Shown: positions 8,139-15,932 of the stretch, piece by piece
Position numbering within the stretch: position 1 is the stretch's first letter
Layout of the letters: each line of letters starts with the position of its first letter
Origin: Aliamphritea ceti
Lineage (GTDB): Bacteria; Pseudomonadota; Gammaproteobacteria; Pseudomonadales; Balneatricaceae
Length of the DNA stretch: 64,000 nt
Direction: 5' to 3'
Assembly: GCF_024347215.1 (NCBI RefSeq)
Contig: NZ_AP025282.1
Span: forward strand, 2,790,001-2,854,000
Translations under genes and position numbers: made by a program
The notes under the pieces: model-generated
What the model saw: only the letters and a program-made list of their open reading frames with translations
Databases searched by the model: none
What the model was told of the DNA's origin: nothing

Positions 8139-9412
8139 AGTATTTCCTCGATCTCTTTCGCTTGCTCAGGTGTGGTGTTCATAGAAGACTGAATCTTCCC
8201 CGAATCATCCATATTTAATGGGGTTAGGTATTTATCACCGCCTGAAATTGGCGGCATATTTTCAAGACGGCGGATATCATTAACCGATAAGAAACCCCAC
8301 TGCCGGCCCAATGCATAAGAGTCATAACGAGACTTCTGATCGCCGCGCAACAAGCCAGAGAAGTTAAATTCGATATAGAATTCTTTTCGTTCTTCAGGCA
8401 GCAAGAAGTCCCGCATCATTGCGGCTTCATGGCGTTTAATCCACGGCAACAGCGTATAGATAACAAAGCTCAGGGAAAGCTGTTCAAGACCTGTACCAAA
8501 GGACGTGGTTTTCTCAAGGTGCTGGATCATATGTGGCGGTATTTTGTACAGCCGGCATATTTCATTCACACCGAAATTACGACTATCAATCAGCTGCGCC
8601 TTTTCGTTATCCATTGATAACTGGCGGTAAGTCATACCTTCCTGCAACAACGCAACTGAAAAAGCATTCGACTGGCCGCTATGACGATCAGTAAATTTAT
8701 TTAAAAAGCGATCAACGCCCTCCTGAGTTTTGATCGCACCGGCCTCCACCGGCCTCTCAATAACTCCGCTCATGGTAGCACCACGTTCAAAAACAGCCGC
8801 TGCATGTTCTTCTGTTGCCAACGCCAGGCCAATCACATCAGCGCTGGTTTGCAAGGGAGACAGGCCTACATATCCATCAAGCGAAAATGCTTTAACGTGA
8901 TGAATCAGGCGTTTCGGCATAATGCCTTCAATACCCTGTATGTCGTAATAAGGCAGCGCATCCGGACCTTTCAGAACAGTTACTTTCTTCGGATTAATTG
9001 GCCACAGCTGTTTAATATATCCGGCTTCATCGCGATCGATAAAGGAATAGGTGTTGCCTTCTAACCCCAGCGCACCTTGGCTCTGCTCGTAGTACTCAAA
9101 CGCGGTATCTTTACCGTTTGGCTGATGCCGAATCACGTCATACAGTGGATGGTCTACCGCCTTTTCACGGCCTGAATATTCACTATTTTTGGCGTCTTTC
9201 GTGCGGAGGTATAGCTCACAAGGAAGCTGAGCAACGGATTCAGCAAGCAAAGTGACGCATGAACGAAGGGCGGAATTTGCCAGTGCCGTTTCTGTTGTAA
9301 CCATCATGCCGGATTTTGTTTTAGAACCAGATGATATTGAGCTAATCCAGTTACCCCAGCCCTGACGGGCTGGCGCACTACTGCCTTTTTTAAACATTGC
9401 AGGGATAAACAT
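8126..9412 (-). CDS. Phage portal protein (HK97 family)
   Basis: A 428-residue protein. The motif series LRSCVTLLAESVAQLPCELY (residues about 50-70), DHPLYDVIRHQPN, SFIDRDEAGYIKQLWPI and the C-terminal NDIRRLENMPPISGGDKYLTPLNM is diagnostic of HK97-type portals, the dodecameric channel for DNA entry and exit. It is ordered terminase, small membrane protein, portal, protease, capsid, as in HK97-like phages. Length is normal for the family. Confidence 0.92.
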   Translation of the reverse strand: MFIPAMFKKGSSAPARQGWGNWISSISSGSKTKSGMMVTTETALANSALRSCVTLLAESVAQLPCELYLRTKDAKNSEYSGREKAVDHPLYDVIRHQPNGKDTAFEYYEQSQGALGLEGNTYSFIDRDEAGYIKQLWPINPKKVTVLKGPDALPYYDIQGIEGIMPKRLIHHVKAFSLDGYVGLSPLQTSADVIGLALATEEHAAAVFERGATMSGVIERPVEAGAIKTQEGVDRFLNKFTDRHSGQSNAFSVALLQEGMTYRQLSMDNEKAQLIDSRNFGVNEICRLYKIPPHMIQHLEKTTSFGTGLEQLSLSFVIYTLLPWIKRHEAAMMRDFLLPEERKEFYIEFNFSGLLRGDQKSRYDSYALGRQWGFLSVNDIRRLENMPPISGGDKYLTPLNMDDSGKIQSSMNTTPEQAKEIEEILCRS

Positions 9413-9415
9413 TAA

Positions 9416-9595
9416 CTATTCTCCCCCATTAGTCGCGATGCCTTCGGATGATTGGCGGGCAACCATGTAAGACCAGAATAAAGCTAACATGCCACCGACA
9501 ATAAAACCTGCAGGCGGATAACTTAGCCAAGCCCCGTATGACACGGAGCCGACACCAATAATGCCAACTAAAAATGCAATTATTTGAATTAGCAT
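9416..9595 (-). CDS. Small membrane protein between terminase and portal
   Basis: A 59-residue ORF from ATG 9595 to TAG 9416. Its start overlaps the terminase stop (GCATGCTAA arrangement) and its stop is 3 nt from the portal start. Two hydrophobic segments are visible: LIQIIAFLVGIIGVGSV and PAGFIVGGMLALFWSYMVA. I do not recognise a family. Tight coupling to both neighbours argues that it is translated; a holin-like or assembly role would be speculation. Confidence 0.6.
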   Translation of the reverse strand: MLIQIIAFLVGIIGVGSVSYGAWLSYPPAGFIVGGMLALFWSYMVARQSSEGIATNGGE

Positions 9596-11310
9596 GCTAC
9601 GTCCGTTTCGTCGTAAATTGATTTCTTAGAGCCTGTGGTTTCTTTAAACATTGCTCGACCAATAGCCATTAATAGAGCGACCGCTCCATCTATTTTGCTG
9701 TTAGTTGCTTTGTCTTTAGTCGGGCGAACAATGTCATCAGAGCCCGGGAGCTCTTTACCAATAACATTGCTAATACACCACTTAAGAATTGGATTGCCGT
9801 CATGATGGAATCGGCCGCTTTTTAATGCGGCTTCCAGCTCTTTCATTGGATCTGACATATTGGTGAAGTTTTGCGTGATAGATACCACATCGATATTTTC
9901 GTCGATCAATCGATGTGACAACATCGCTGCACCGTGCGGATCCATTCCTATTTCTTCAATTTGTCCGCTGATGTTTAGATTCTTCATCTCTTCGAGAATG
10001 TATAAGTAATCTATTTCTGCGCCATCAGTAGCAATTAGGTGATCAGTTTCAACCCATGCCTGGTACCTATCGGCAGCAGATTCATCATCGCTTTCAAATA
10101 CCGTATCTTCGGGAATCCAGAAGTAAGGGGATATGCAGTAATAATGCTTTCGACCTTTATCATCTAATCTGCTGTAAACAGACACAGCCGAAGTTAAGTC
10201 GAGCTTCGCGGCTAAATCTATTCCTAGAAATAAATCTTCACCGTCAAACTGATCATGGCTTAATTTTAAATCAGCGCACTGATCCCAATGCTCCAGATTG
10301 AAGAAAGCATTAGCAGCGCCGCCCCATAAATTCAGGTGCTTAGTTTTAAATGATGCAGCCGTACGTGGATTATTCAGCGCTTTCCGTAATTGGCTTTGCA
10401 GATACTCAGGTGTTACTGAAACACCACAATTAGGATTGGCTTTGATTAAGCTTTCAGGGGCTTTCCAGTCATCATCAGGATCTATCGTATAGATGATTCC
10501 AAACAGTTCATCATCCTGAAGAACGCCTTCAAGTACTTGTTCAACTTCTTTACGTTTAGCGTAACAGGGGCTGGCTACATTATTGCCGCCTGTTGTGATG
10601 ATGAGGGTCAGTGGGTTTTCACGAGCTCCCATCCCTGTAGTCATCGTGTCATAAAGCGAAGCCGTTCTATGTTCATGATACTCATCAATGATGGCGCCAC
10701 TTGGCGAACCACCATCACCCGGGTCACCAATCAAAGGCTCTAATTTGGAGTTATCTGAAAGCACGTTAAGATTTCGTGCATTTACTTCTATGCCAAATCT
10801 GTTTACTAAATCCGGCGTCCTAAGACACATTAGTCGAGCGGGCTCAAAAACCTTCCACGCCTGATGCTCAGTCGTAGCACCACAATAAACTTCAGCACCG
10901 TACTCACCATCAGCAGCAAACAAGTAAAGCCCGATACCTGCTGCTTCTAAAGACTTTCCATTCTTACGCGGTATTTCGTTATAAGATTCTTTAAATCTAC
11001 GAAACCCCGTTTTCTTATTTACCCATCCAAATACAGCTGCATATCTAAACAGTTGCCAAGGCTCTAATACTAACTTTCTACGTTCCTGAGCCCATCTACC
11101 TTTAGTGTGTGGAAGCTTCTGTAAAAAGGAGCAGACTCGCTCAGCCTTAGCTTTATCGAATTTATATAAATAAGTTTTCTGTTTCGACTTCTCTAAATCA
11201 TCTAAGTGACGCTTGCACGCTAGATATACCCACCGGCATGCAGGAATACGGCTAGCAACAATGTCCCGGGCGTATTTGTTCGCCGCATTTACATTCGGAT
11301 AACTGGCCAT
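9589..11310 (-). CDS. Terminase large subunit
   Basis: A 573-residue packaging motor. The ATPase domain has a variant Walker A region (EIPRKNGKSLEAAG, about residues 112-126) and Walker B GAIIDEYHEH (about 205-215), followed by LTLIITTGG, the coupling motif III. The nuclease domain starts at LFLGIDLAAKLDLTS (about 365), whose Asp should bind metal. It is followed by EIGMDPHGAA and a C-terminal Asp-containing KIDGAVALLMAIG segment. It cuts concatemeric DNA and pumps it through the portal. It lies 3 nt after the small subunit. Confidence 0.93.
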   Translation of the reverse strand: MASYPNVNAANKYARDIVASRIPACRWVYLACKRHLDDLEKSKQKTYLYKFDKAKAERVCSFLQKLPHTKGRWAQERRKLVLEPWQLFRYAAVFGWVNKKTGFRRFKESYNEIPRKNGKSLEAAGIGLYLFAADGEYGAEVYCGATTEHQAWKVFEPARLMCLRTPDLVNRFGIEVNARNLNVLSDNSKLEPLIGDPGDGGSPSGAIIDEYHEHRTASLYDTMTTGMGARENPLTLIITTGGNNVASPCYAKRKEVEQVLEGVLQDDELFGIIYTIDPDDDWKAPESLIKANPNCGVSVTPEYLQSQLRKALNNPRTAASFKTKHLNLWGGAANAFFNLEHWDQCADLKLSHDQFDGEDLFLGIDLAAKLDLTSAVSVYSRLDDKGRKHYYCISPYFWIPEDTVFESDDESAADRYQAWVETDHLIATDGAEIDYLYILEEMKNLNISGQIEEIGMDPHGAAMLSHRLIDENIDVVSITQNFTNMSDPMKELEAALKSGRFHHDGNPILKWCISNVIGKELPGSDDIVRPTKDKATNSKIDGAVALLMAIGRAMFKETTGSKKSIYDETDVAC

Positions 11311-11313
11311 TCA

Positions 11314-11790
11314 TTAGAATTCGTCAAACTCGCCTTTAGAAGATTTGCCGCCGGGGCTAATTAATGCGCTTCTCGCAGAAGGACTCAGCCCCAGCTGGGA
11401 ACCATAAGAAGTAATGTTACGAAGGCATTCATTTATCACTGTGCTTGCAGGATTTTTAATAGGTCCGCCGTTAGCGCCAATTACAACTGGCCCGCCAGTT
11501 TCAGGATCATTGTATATCTCTAACGCTTCTCGCCAGCGTTTATATTCAGTTGCAAAAGCCTCAAGTAAATGAGCATCCTGTGCAGACAGCACGCCAGCTT
11601 TACAAAGCTGAGGACAAACCGTTTCCCACATAGAAGCAGCTAATCCAGTTAGCCACGGTGGGCAATCTATATTTACGACTTGTGAAAATTCAACCGCTTC
11701 AGAATTACTATGTCGCGAACCACTTAACTGTTTTTGTGACTCTGGTTTCGGCTTGCGACCTTGACCAGGCCGATTAGCTCTACCTGCCAT
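11314..11790 (-). CDS. Terminase small subunit (P27 family)
   Basis: A 158-residue DNA-recognition subunit. The N-terminus MAGRANRPGQGRKPKPESQ is a basic tail. DCPPWLTGLAASMWETVCPQL and DAHLLEAFATEYKRWREA are the conserved helical elements of P27-type small terminases. It binds the packaging site and loads the large subunit encoded immediately downstream. The cos or pac site is expected nearby but cannot be recognised by eye. Confidence 0.88.
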   Translation of the reverse strand: MAGRANRPGQGRKPKPESQKQLSGSRHSNSEAVEFSQVVNIDCPPWLTGLAASMWETVCPQLCKAGVLSAQDAHLLEAFATEYKRWREALEIYNDPETGGPVVIGANGGPIKNPASTVINECLRNITSYGSQLGLSPSARSALISPGGKSSKGEFDEF

Positions 11791-11896
11791 GCTCGCCCCT
11801 TTTTATTTTTTAATTTCGTACACGTAAAAATTTGACTGAGGTGGCGGTGTCCGCTGCTCAAAGGCTCTGGAGTTTTTACCCCCCCTATCCCCCTGA

Positions 11897-12265
11897 TTAT
11901 GCAGAATGCCGACACTTGCGCCCGCGAATGGCTTCCTGCTTTGTCTTTGTATCGCTGCACTGCTGGCAAAGCCATTGCAGATTGCTCATGTCAGACGTGC
12001 CACCTTCGGCTTCAGGAATGATGTGGTCACACACACAACCAGCAACCGCAAAGCCGTTTAACCGGCAGTATTCACATAAACCTTGGGCTGCTTCTTTCAC
12101 CTGGTCACGTGTACGCCGCCAAGGTCTGCCGCCACGGCCACGGCCTGCGCGGCCGGTCGACCATGACGCCGCTTTATCAGCATGAGCTTCACAGTAACCA
12201 TGCTTAAGCGTGGTTGCGTGCCGACAGCCTTGCTGCCGGCAAGCCTTAGGAGTGCGGGCAGGCAT
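11897..12265 (-). CDS. HNH endonuclease
   Basis: A 122-residue protein from ATG 12265. Two cysteine pairs are visible early (CRQQGCRHATTLKHGYCEAH), then CEYCRLNGFAVAGCVCDHIIP, with the DHIIP core of the HNH site, and SNLQWLCQQCSDTKTKQEA completing the zinc-bound fold. HNH proteins beside terminase genes assist DNA cleavage at packaging in HK97-like phages. The start ATG shares a base with the TGA of the longer upstream frame (TGATG), a coupling arrangement. Confidence 0.88.
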   Translation of the reverse strand: MPARTPKACRQQGCRHATTLKHGYCEAHADKAASWSTGRAGRGRGGRPWRRTRDQVKEAAQGLCEYCRLNGFAVAGCVCDHIIPEAEGGTSDMSNLQWLCQQCSDTKTKQEAIRGRKCRHSA

Positions 12266-12927
12266 CAGGCTACCAGTTCCCTTTCCCGCCAATACGGACG
12301 GCGAAGTAAACTATCCAGCGCAACCACTTCGAGCCCGGGCTTGGCACTTCTCCCATTGCTTCGAATAGAATCTGATCTGCTATCTTTCTTGTCATACGGT
12401 GGCACTGATGCGAATAACAGTAATCGTGAATCACTGCCGCTAAACGTATTCCCGGGTCGTCGGGCGCGATCAGCCACCATGCGAGACGCGGCACTGACGC
12501 TAAATCTGTTTCGTACTTCACTGGGACCGTTATGCTCATATTCCAATGTTTGGAATGATACGTCAGGGGAAATTGTGTTATCCGCCTGCGGCTTCCCAGT
12601 ATCGGTTTCATATCCCACAGGTCTAGCTGTGTCCTGAATGGCATCGTCTTCACCCCACTGTTTAATCTTTTTCGCCAACACATCTCGTACCCAGTTCGGA
12701 TTACAAATACCGCCATCCGGATACGCTGCATATTTACTCTTGATATATGCAACCAAACCAGCGCGAACACTCGGCGTCAAAGCATTACAGCCTTGAGCCT
12801 TTAATGTGCTGACAGCCGTTCCAGCCGTCACAACACCCGTCATAAAAGTTGTAACGCTGGCGCAGCCAAGTGCCAGTGTCAGACAGGCAGCAGCAAACGC
12901 CGCCATGTAACCACGTCGCTTATTCAT
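12265..12927 (-). CDS. Putative phage lipoprotein, frame overlaps DUF1353 gene
   Basis: Starts at ATG 12927 with GGAG about 9 nt upstream. The first 22 residues are a lipoprotein signal ending in the lipobox LTLALGC. Residues 23-125 (GVVTAGTAVSTLKAQGCNAL, GICNPNWVRDVLAKKIKQWG) look like a real secreted domain. From about residue 95 to 220 the frame overlaps DUF1353 entirely and has the arginine- and serine-rich composition of out-of-frame translation. The functional protein may be the whole 220 residues, or the frame may end earlier through an undetected frameshift. A spanin-like role is possible by position only. Confidence 0.55.
   Translation of the reverse strand: MNKRRGYMAAFAAACLTLALGCASVTTFMTGVVTAGTAVSTLKAQGCNALTPSVRAGLVAYIKSKYAAYPDGGICNPNWVRDVLAKKIKQWGEDDAIQDTARPVGYETDTGKPQADNTISPDVSFQTLEYEHNGPSEVRNRFSVSAASRMVADRARRPGNTFSGSDSRLLLFASVPPYDKKDSRSDSIRSNGRSAKPGLEVVALDSLLRRPYWRERELVA
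12270..12644 (-). CDS. DUF1353 phage protein
   Basis: A 124-residue protein if started at ATG 12644, which has GGGGTG about 7 nt upstream. The core VPVKYETDLASVPRLAWWLI and LAAVIHDYCYSH match DUF1353, a small family common in phage lysis and tail regions, with a conserved TDLASVP and an HD dyad that suggests a hydrolase-like site. Activity is not established. The entire gene lies inside a longer ORF in another frame of the same strand (12265-12927). Confidence 0.75.
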   Translation of the reverse strand: MPFRTQLDLWDMKPILGSRRRITQFPLTYHSKHWNMSITVPVKYETDLASVPRLAWWLIAPDDPGIRLAAVIHDYCYSHQCHRMTRKIADQILFEAMGEVPSPGSKWLRWIVYFAVRIGGKGNW

Positions 12928-12947
12928 TCAAATATCTCCAGGGAGTT

Positions 12948-13247
12948 TTATTGTTTGCTTTGCTCGATAAGCAGATCAGTCATCTTGTCCAGCTTTCGAT
13001 TTATAGAACCCAGTTCGCGGGTGATACGGTCATCCTGCTTCACGATTGATTGCGCGTTATGCTGGATATCCTTTTCATTGGCTGCAATTCTCTTGTCTTG
13101 ATCAGCCATAAACCACAGACCAGAAACGATCATCGCGAATGTCGTCAGAATATGAGTAATAGAAATGTTTTTATCCACGTGCCATCCTGGCGAGGCCCTG
13201 CGATCTGGGCCTGAATAGCCGCTTGATTGATTAGGAATATCAGACAT
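12948..13247 (-). CDS. Single-TM phage membrane protein, putative holin
   Basis: A 99-residue protein. The N-terminus is polar (SDIPNQSSGYSGPDRRASPG), followed by one hydrophobic helix (ISITHILTTFAMIVSGLWFMA, about residues 28-48). A C-terminal coiled coil follows (DKRIAANEKDIQHNAQSIV to LLIEQSKQ). The layout resembles GTA-type and other class III-like holin candidates. Position between a lytic-enzyme candidate and a lipoprotein supports a lysis cassette. Its start overlaps the upstream gene by 8 nt. Confidence 0.6.
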   Translation of the reverse strand: MSDIPNQSSGYSGPDRRASPGWHVDKNISITHILTTFAMIVSGLWFMADQDKRIAANEKDIQHNAQSIVKQDDRITRELGSINRKLDKMTDLLIEQSKQ

Positions 13248-13842
13248 GCATCAAATCCTGTTCATCAAGTAGCGTGTAAGTGAAGCTATTACCGTATAGC
13301 GTCGTAGAGTGGCGACACAGCCCCACAATGAAATCTAAATCCGCTTTGCTCGCCAATACCTGACAACCTGCAGACCACTTATCAACTAACTTACTAACCC
13401 AGCAGGCGGACGCATGATGCATATTGATGCCATGCCAGCCTTCATCAACCAGCCCGGTTGTATCGAGCTCAGCATCTTTATCATTATCCCGGTGAACCGG
13501 TAGCGGCCACGCCTGAACCAGTGCAGGATATAAACCGCGGTGCTTACCCAGCTTAAATGCACCGGGATGCTGGCCAGCTGCTAGAATCGCCGTTCCCAGT
13601 ACATTCATTGGGTTCAAACGGTAATACAAGCCCGGGTCCGTTGTGGCCTCAAACACATACAGCCGCCACTCGCCCTCCACCTTGAACGACACGGTAATAA
13701 AATCATTAAACGTATTGGCTTTGTCATCATCGGTCCGGATACCGACAATGTTCAGGTTGTAATCGCCGTATTCAAAAAATTTATAACCCAGCCGCTGGCA
13801 GGCAGCGCGGATCAGATCAACTGTAATGAAAGACGTATCCAT
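13240..13842 (-). CDS. Putative lytic enzyme with L,D-transpeptidase-like motif
   Basis: A 200-residue protein. Residues about 60-110 form a beta-rich domain (TVSFKVEGEWRLYVFEATTDPG). The stretch HGINMHHAS then WSAGCQV is a His...Ser-x-Gly-Cys arrangement like the catalytic site of YkuD-fold peptidoglycan enzymes, though the final HGC is SAGC here. Proteins of this kind occupy the endolysin slot in several phages. First gene of the late operon as read here, with a holin candidate and lipoprotein downstream. No signal peptide is seen. Enzymatic activity is inferred. Confidence 0.55.
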   Translation of the reverse strand: MDTSFITVDLIRAACQRLGYKFFEYGDYNLNIVGIRTDDDKANTFNDFITVSFKVEGEWRLYVFEATTDPGLYYRLNPMNVLGTAILAAGQHPGAFKLGKHRGLYPALVQAWPLPVHRDNDKDAELDTTGLVDEGWHGINMHHASACWVSKLVDKWSAGCQVLASKADLDFIVGLCRHSTTLYGNSFTYTLLDEQDLMHV

Positions 13843-13862
13843 GCGGCCTCCGAACGACAGGC

Positions 13863-13892
13863 GAAAAAAAACCCCGCCGAAGCGAGGTTTTA
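13863..13892 (-). terminator. Terminator hairpin upstream of the lysis genes
   Basis: On the minus strand AAAACCTCGC TTCG GCGGGGTTTT is followed by further T residues. The same structure on the plus strand ends in TTTTAA, so it may act both ways. It lies about 20 nt before the lytic enzyme start, so transcripts entering from the umuDC side should stop here unless antiterminated. Confidence 0.75.
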
Positions 13893-14122
13893 AAATGAGT
13901 TTTTGGGGAACTATCCCAACTTATAAATAAGGGTATGCTTTTTGTATCAGAAAAACAATACATCCATGTATTTTTATACAGACTGTACAAAAACACACCT
14001 TCAAATATTCTTCTAGACAAAATTACTCTATTGAATACTATAGCGAAATTACTGACTATTCTAACCACTAATTTATTACCAAGAAATTTCGCTAAAAATC
14101 GCAAAAATGCAAGGGAAAAGCC

Positions 14123-15919
14123 ATGCTCGACAACAGACATCTTATTACTTTAACGAATGCACACAATATCGTGGATAAGTTTATTAGTGGCGCCAAGGTA
14201 TGGAATGATTTCATTAGTGATTACCCTGAAGCTAACATCCATTTTCATGTAAAAAACCTAGATCATTTTCTACCTAAAGGTAATATATTTGATTTTTCAG
14301 AGTATAAATTTCCTCTTAAAGGAAATGTCAAATTTTCAGGCATCAACTTTGGAAATATTAAGGTTGATTTTTCAGGAGCAATATTTGGCGAAGGAAATAT
14401 CCTGTTTAACAACTGTCAATTCGGAGATAAAGATATTTTATTTCTTAATACGAATTTCGGCAATGGTATCGTTACTTTTGAGAATGCAAAATTTGGAAAT
14501 GGTAACATTTATTTCATCGACGCAAAGTTTGGTAACGGTAATATCTATTTTACATCCTGTAATTTTGGAGATGGTGATGTTTCTTTCTATGGAGCTCAAT
14601 TTAAAGAAGGAGATATAATATTTCATAAAGCCATTTTCGGTGATGGGGATGTTTCTTTCAACAATATATCTACGGGTAACTCTAACGCTTATTTCGATAA
14701 TATGCAGTTTGGTAGCGGAAATGTATCATTTAATAACATAACATTTGGAAGTGGTGTCACTACATTCTCCAGAACGTTTTTCGGCAAAGGAAATGTTATA
14801 TTTTATAATGCTAATTTCGGAGAGGGTATTGTTTCTTTTGATAGAACTCAATTCAGCGAAGGTAAAGTGATTTTTGATCATGCATACTTTGGAGATGGCG
14901 ATACCTACTTCCGCACTACCAGTTTTGATGAAAACTATATTTCCTTTAAAAAGGTTAACTTTGGAAGTGGAAGTTTTAGCTTTAAAGATTCAATTTTTTC
15001 CAACTGCGAATTTGTATTTAATGATGCTGTTTTTTCAGAGGGATTTGTTGATTTTAGTGATATTGAGTTTTCTTCAAATAAAATTAACCCCATACACTTT
15101 CAAAATATTTCTTTTAGTGAGCGAGGGGCTAACTTTAGTCGTTCTAATTTCGGACATTCAAAAATTTATTTTGACTATAGTGATTTCAAAGGTCATGTAT
15201 CTTTTGTTAATCTAACTAATTCAAATGAAATATTATCACTATCATTTAAGCATTGTATTTTCCATAAATCATTAAATTTAGAATCAAATAAATTCAATTT
15301 TGTTCCCGACTTAACAAATACATCTTTAAATAATCAACTGTCTATCCAAGGTTTTATGTGCAAACCTTCTCCGACTGATGATGGAGTACCTAAAGCTATA
15401 GATGCAATTCGATTTTGCCGTTTAAAAGAGTTAGCTGAAGCAAATAAAAGTCATCAACAAGCACTAATATTTCATATTCAAGAAATGCGAATAAAACGAT
15501 TTTATATAAATAAAGGAAGACGATTTTTAGACCTCATCTTTGATAAAACTTGTCATTATGGAAATAGTATATCTATACCTAGCAAAATACTATTAGGCAT
15601 GACTGGAGTATTTTGGTTTATTTATTTTTGTATAAGTAGATTAACTATTTGTAAAAACCTTGAATATTTAGAGTGTGCCAAGATCTTTGATATACCTGAA
15701 TTTGTTGGTAATAGCCTTTTATTCACGATAACACAAACTATATTATTTATGTCCGCCGGTAATAAGATAGCAGATGAAACAGCTAAAAGCCTTTTCTTAA
15801 TTGATAATAAAGGGGATATACCACACTTTATTTATGGCATAGGTGTTATTCAAGGTGTTATTTCATTTATCCTTTTATTTTTAATAGGCTTAGGTCTCCG
15901 TCATCGCTTCCGGTTGTAA
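14123..15919 (+). CDS. FGxG dodecapeptide-repeat protein with C-terminal membrane domain
   Basis: A 598-residue protein on the strand opposite to the surrounding genes, visibly AT-rich. From residue 76 to 316 a phenylalanine recurs every 12 residues in the pattern xFGxGxxxFxxA (about 21 units such as KFGNGNIYFIDA), with degenerate units on both sides. This suggests a beta-solenoid. Residues 425-460 (IRFCRLKELAEANKSHQQAL, then EMRIKR) resemble the linker of pentapeptide-repeat membrane proteins. Hydrophobic segments at about 485-505, 529-545 and 567-592 could form two helices around a pore-like loop. No potassium-channel TVGYG signature is present. Function unknown; probable prophage cargo, possibly superinfection exclusion or defence. 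Confidence 0.8.
   Translation: MLDNRHLITLTNAHNIVDKFISGAKVWNDFISDYPEANIHFHVKNLDHFLPKGNIFDFSEYKFPLKGNVKFSGINFGNIKVDFSGAIFGEGNILFNNCQFGDKDILFLNTNFGNGIVTFENAKFGNGNIYFIDAKFGNGNIYFTSCNFGDGDVSFYGAQFKEGDIIFHKAIFGDGDVSFNNISTGNSNAYFDNMQFGSGNVSFNNITFGSGVTTFSRTFFGKGNVIFYNANFGEGIVSFDRTQFSEGKVIFDHAYFGDGDTYFRTTSFDENYISFKKVNFGSGSFSFKDSIFSNCEFVFNDAVFSEGFVDFSDIEFSSNKINPIHFQNISFSERGANFSRSNFGHSKIYFDYSDFKGHVSFVNLTNSNEILSLSFKHCIFHKSLNLESNKFNFVPDLTNTSLNNQLSIQGFMCKPSPTDDGVPKAIDAIRFCRLKELAEANKSHQQALIFHIQEMRIKRFYINKGRRFLDLIFDKTCHYGNSISIPSKILLGMTGVFWFIYFCISRLTICKNLEYLECAKIFDIPEFVGNSLLFTITQTILFMSAGNKIADETAKSLFLIDNKGDIPHFIYGIGVIQGVISFILLFLIGLGLRHRFRL
14345..15106 (+). repeat. 36-bp-period coding repeat (12-residue units)
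   Basis: About 21 consecutive 36-nt units, in frame within the FGxG-repeat gene. Nucleotide identity between units is moderate while the F-G-x-G protein pattern is conserved, so this is an old protein repeat and not a recent tandem duplication. Confidence 0.8.
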
Positions 15920-15932
15920 ACCCATCAAAAGC

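Noticed and set aside
11724..11975. Minus-strand 83-codon frame spanning the terminase small subunit start
   Set aside because: It overlaps two well-supported genes in another frame and has no domain.
13817..14140. Minus-strand 107-codon frame upstream of the lytic enzyme
   Set aside because: It crosses a terminator and overlaps the lytic enzyme start and the opposite FGxG gene start; no ribosome binding site and AT-rich random composition.
14345..15106. Regular 36-nt repeats resembling a CRISPR array
   Set aside because: The units are in frame in a long ORF, have no constant repeat plus variable spacer structure, and conserve protein sequence rather than DNA.
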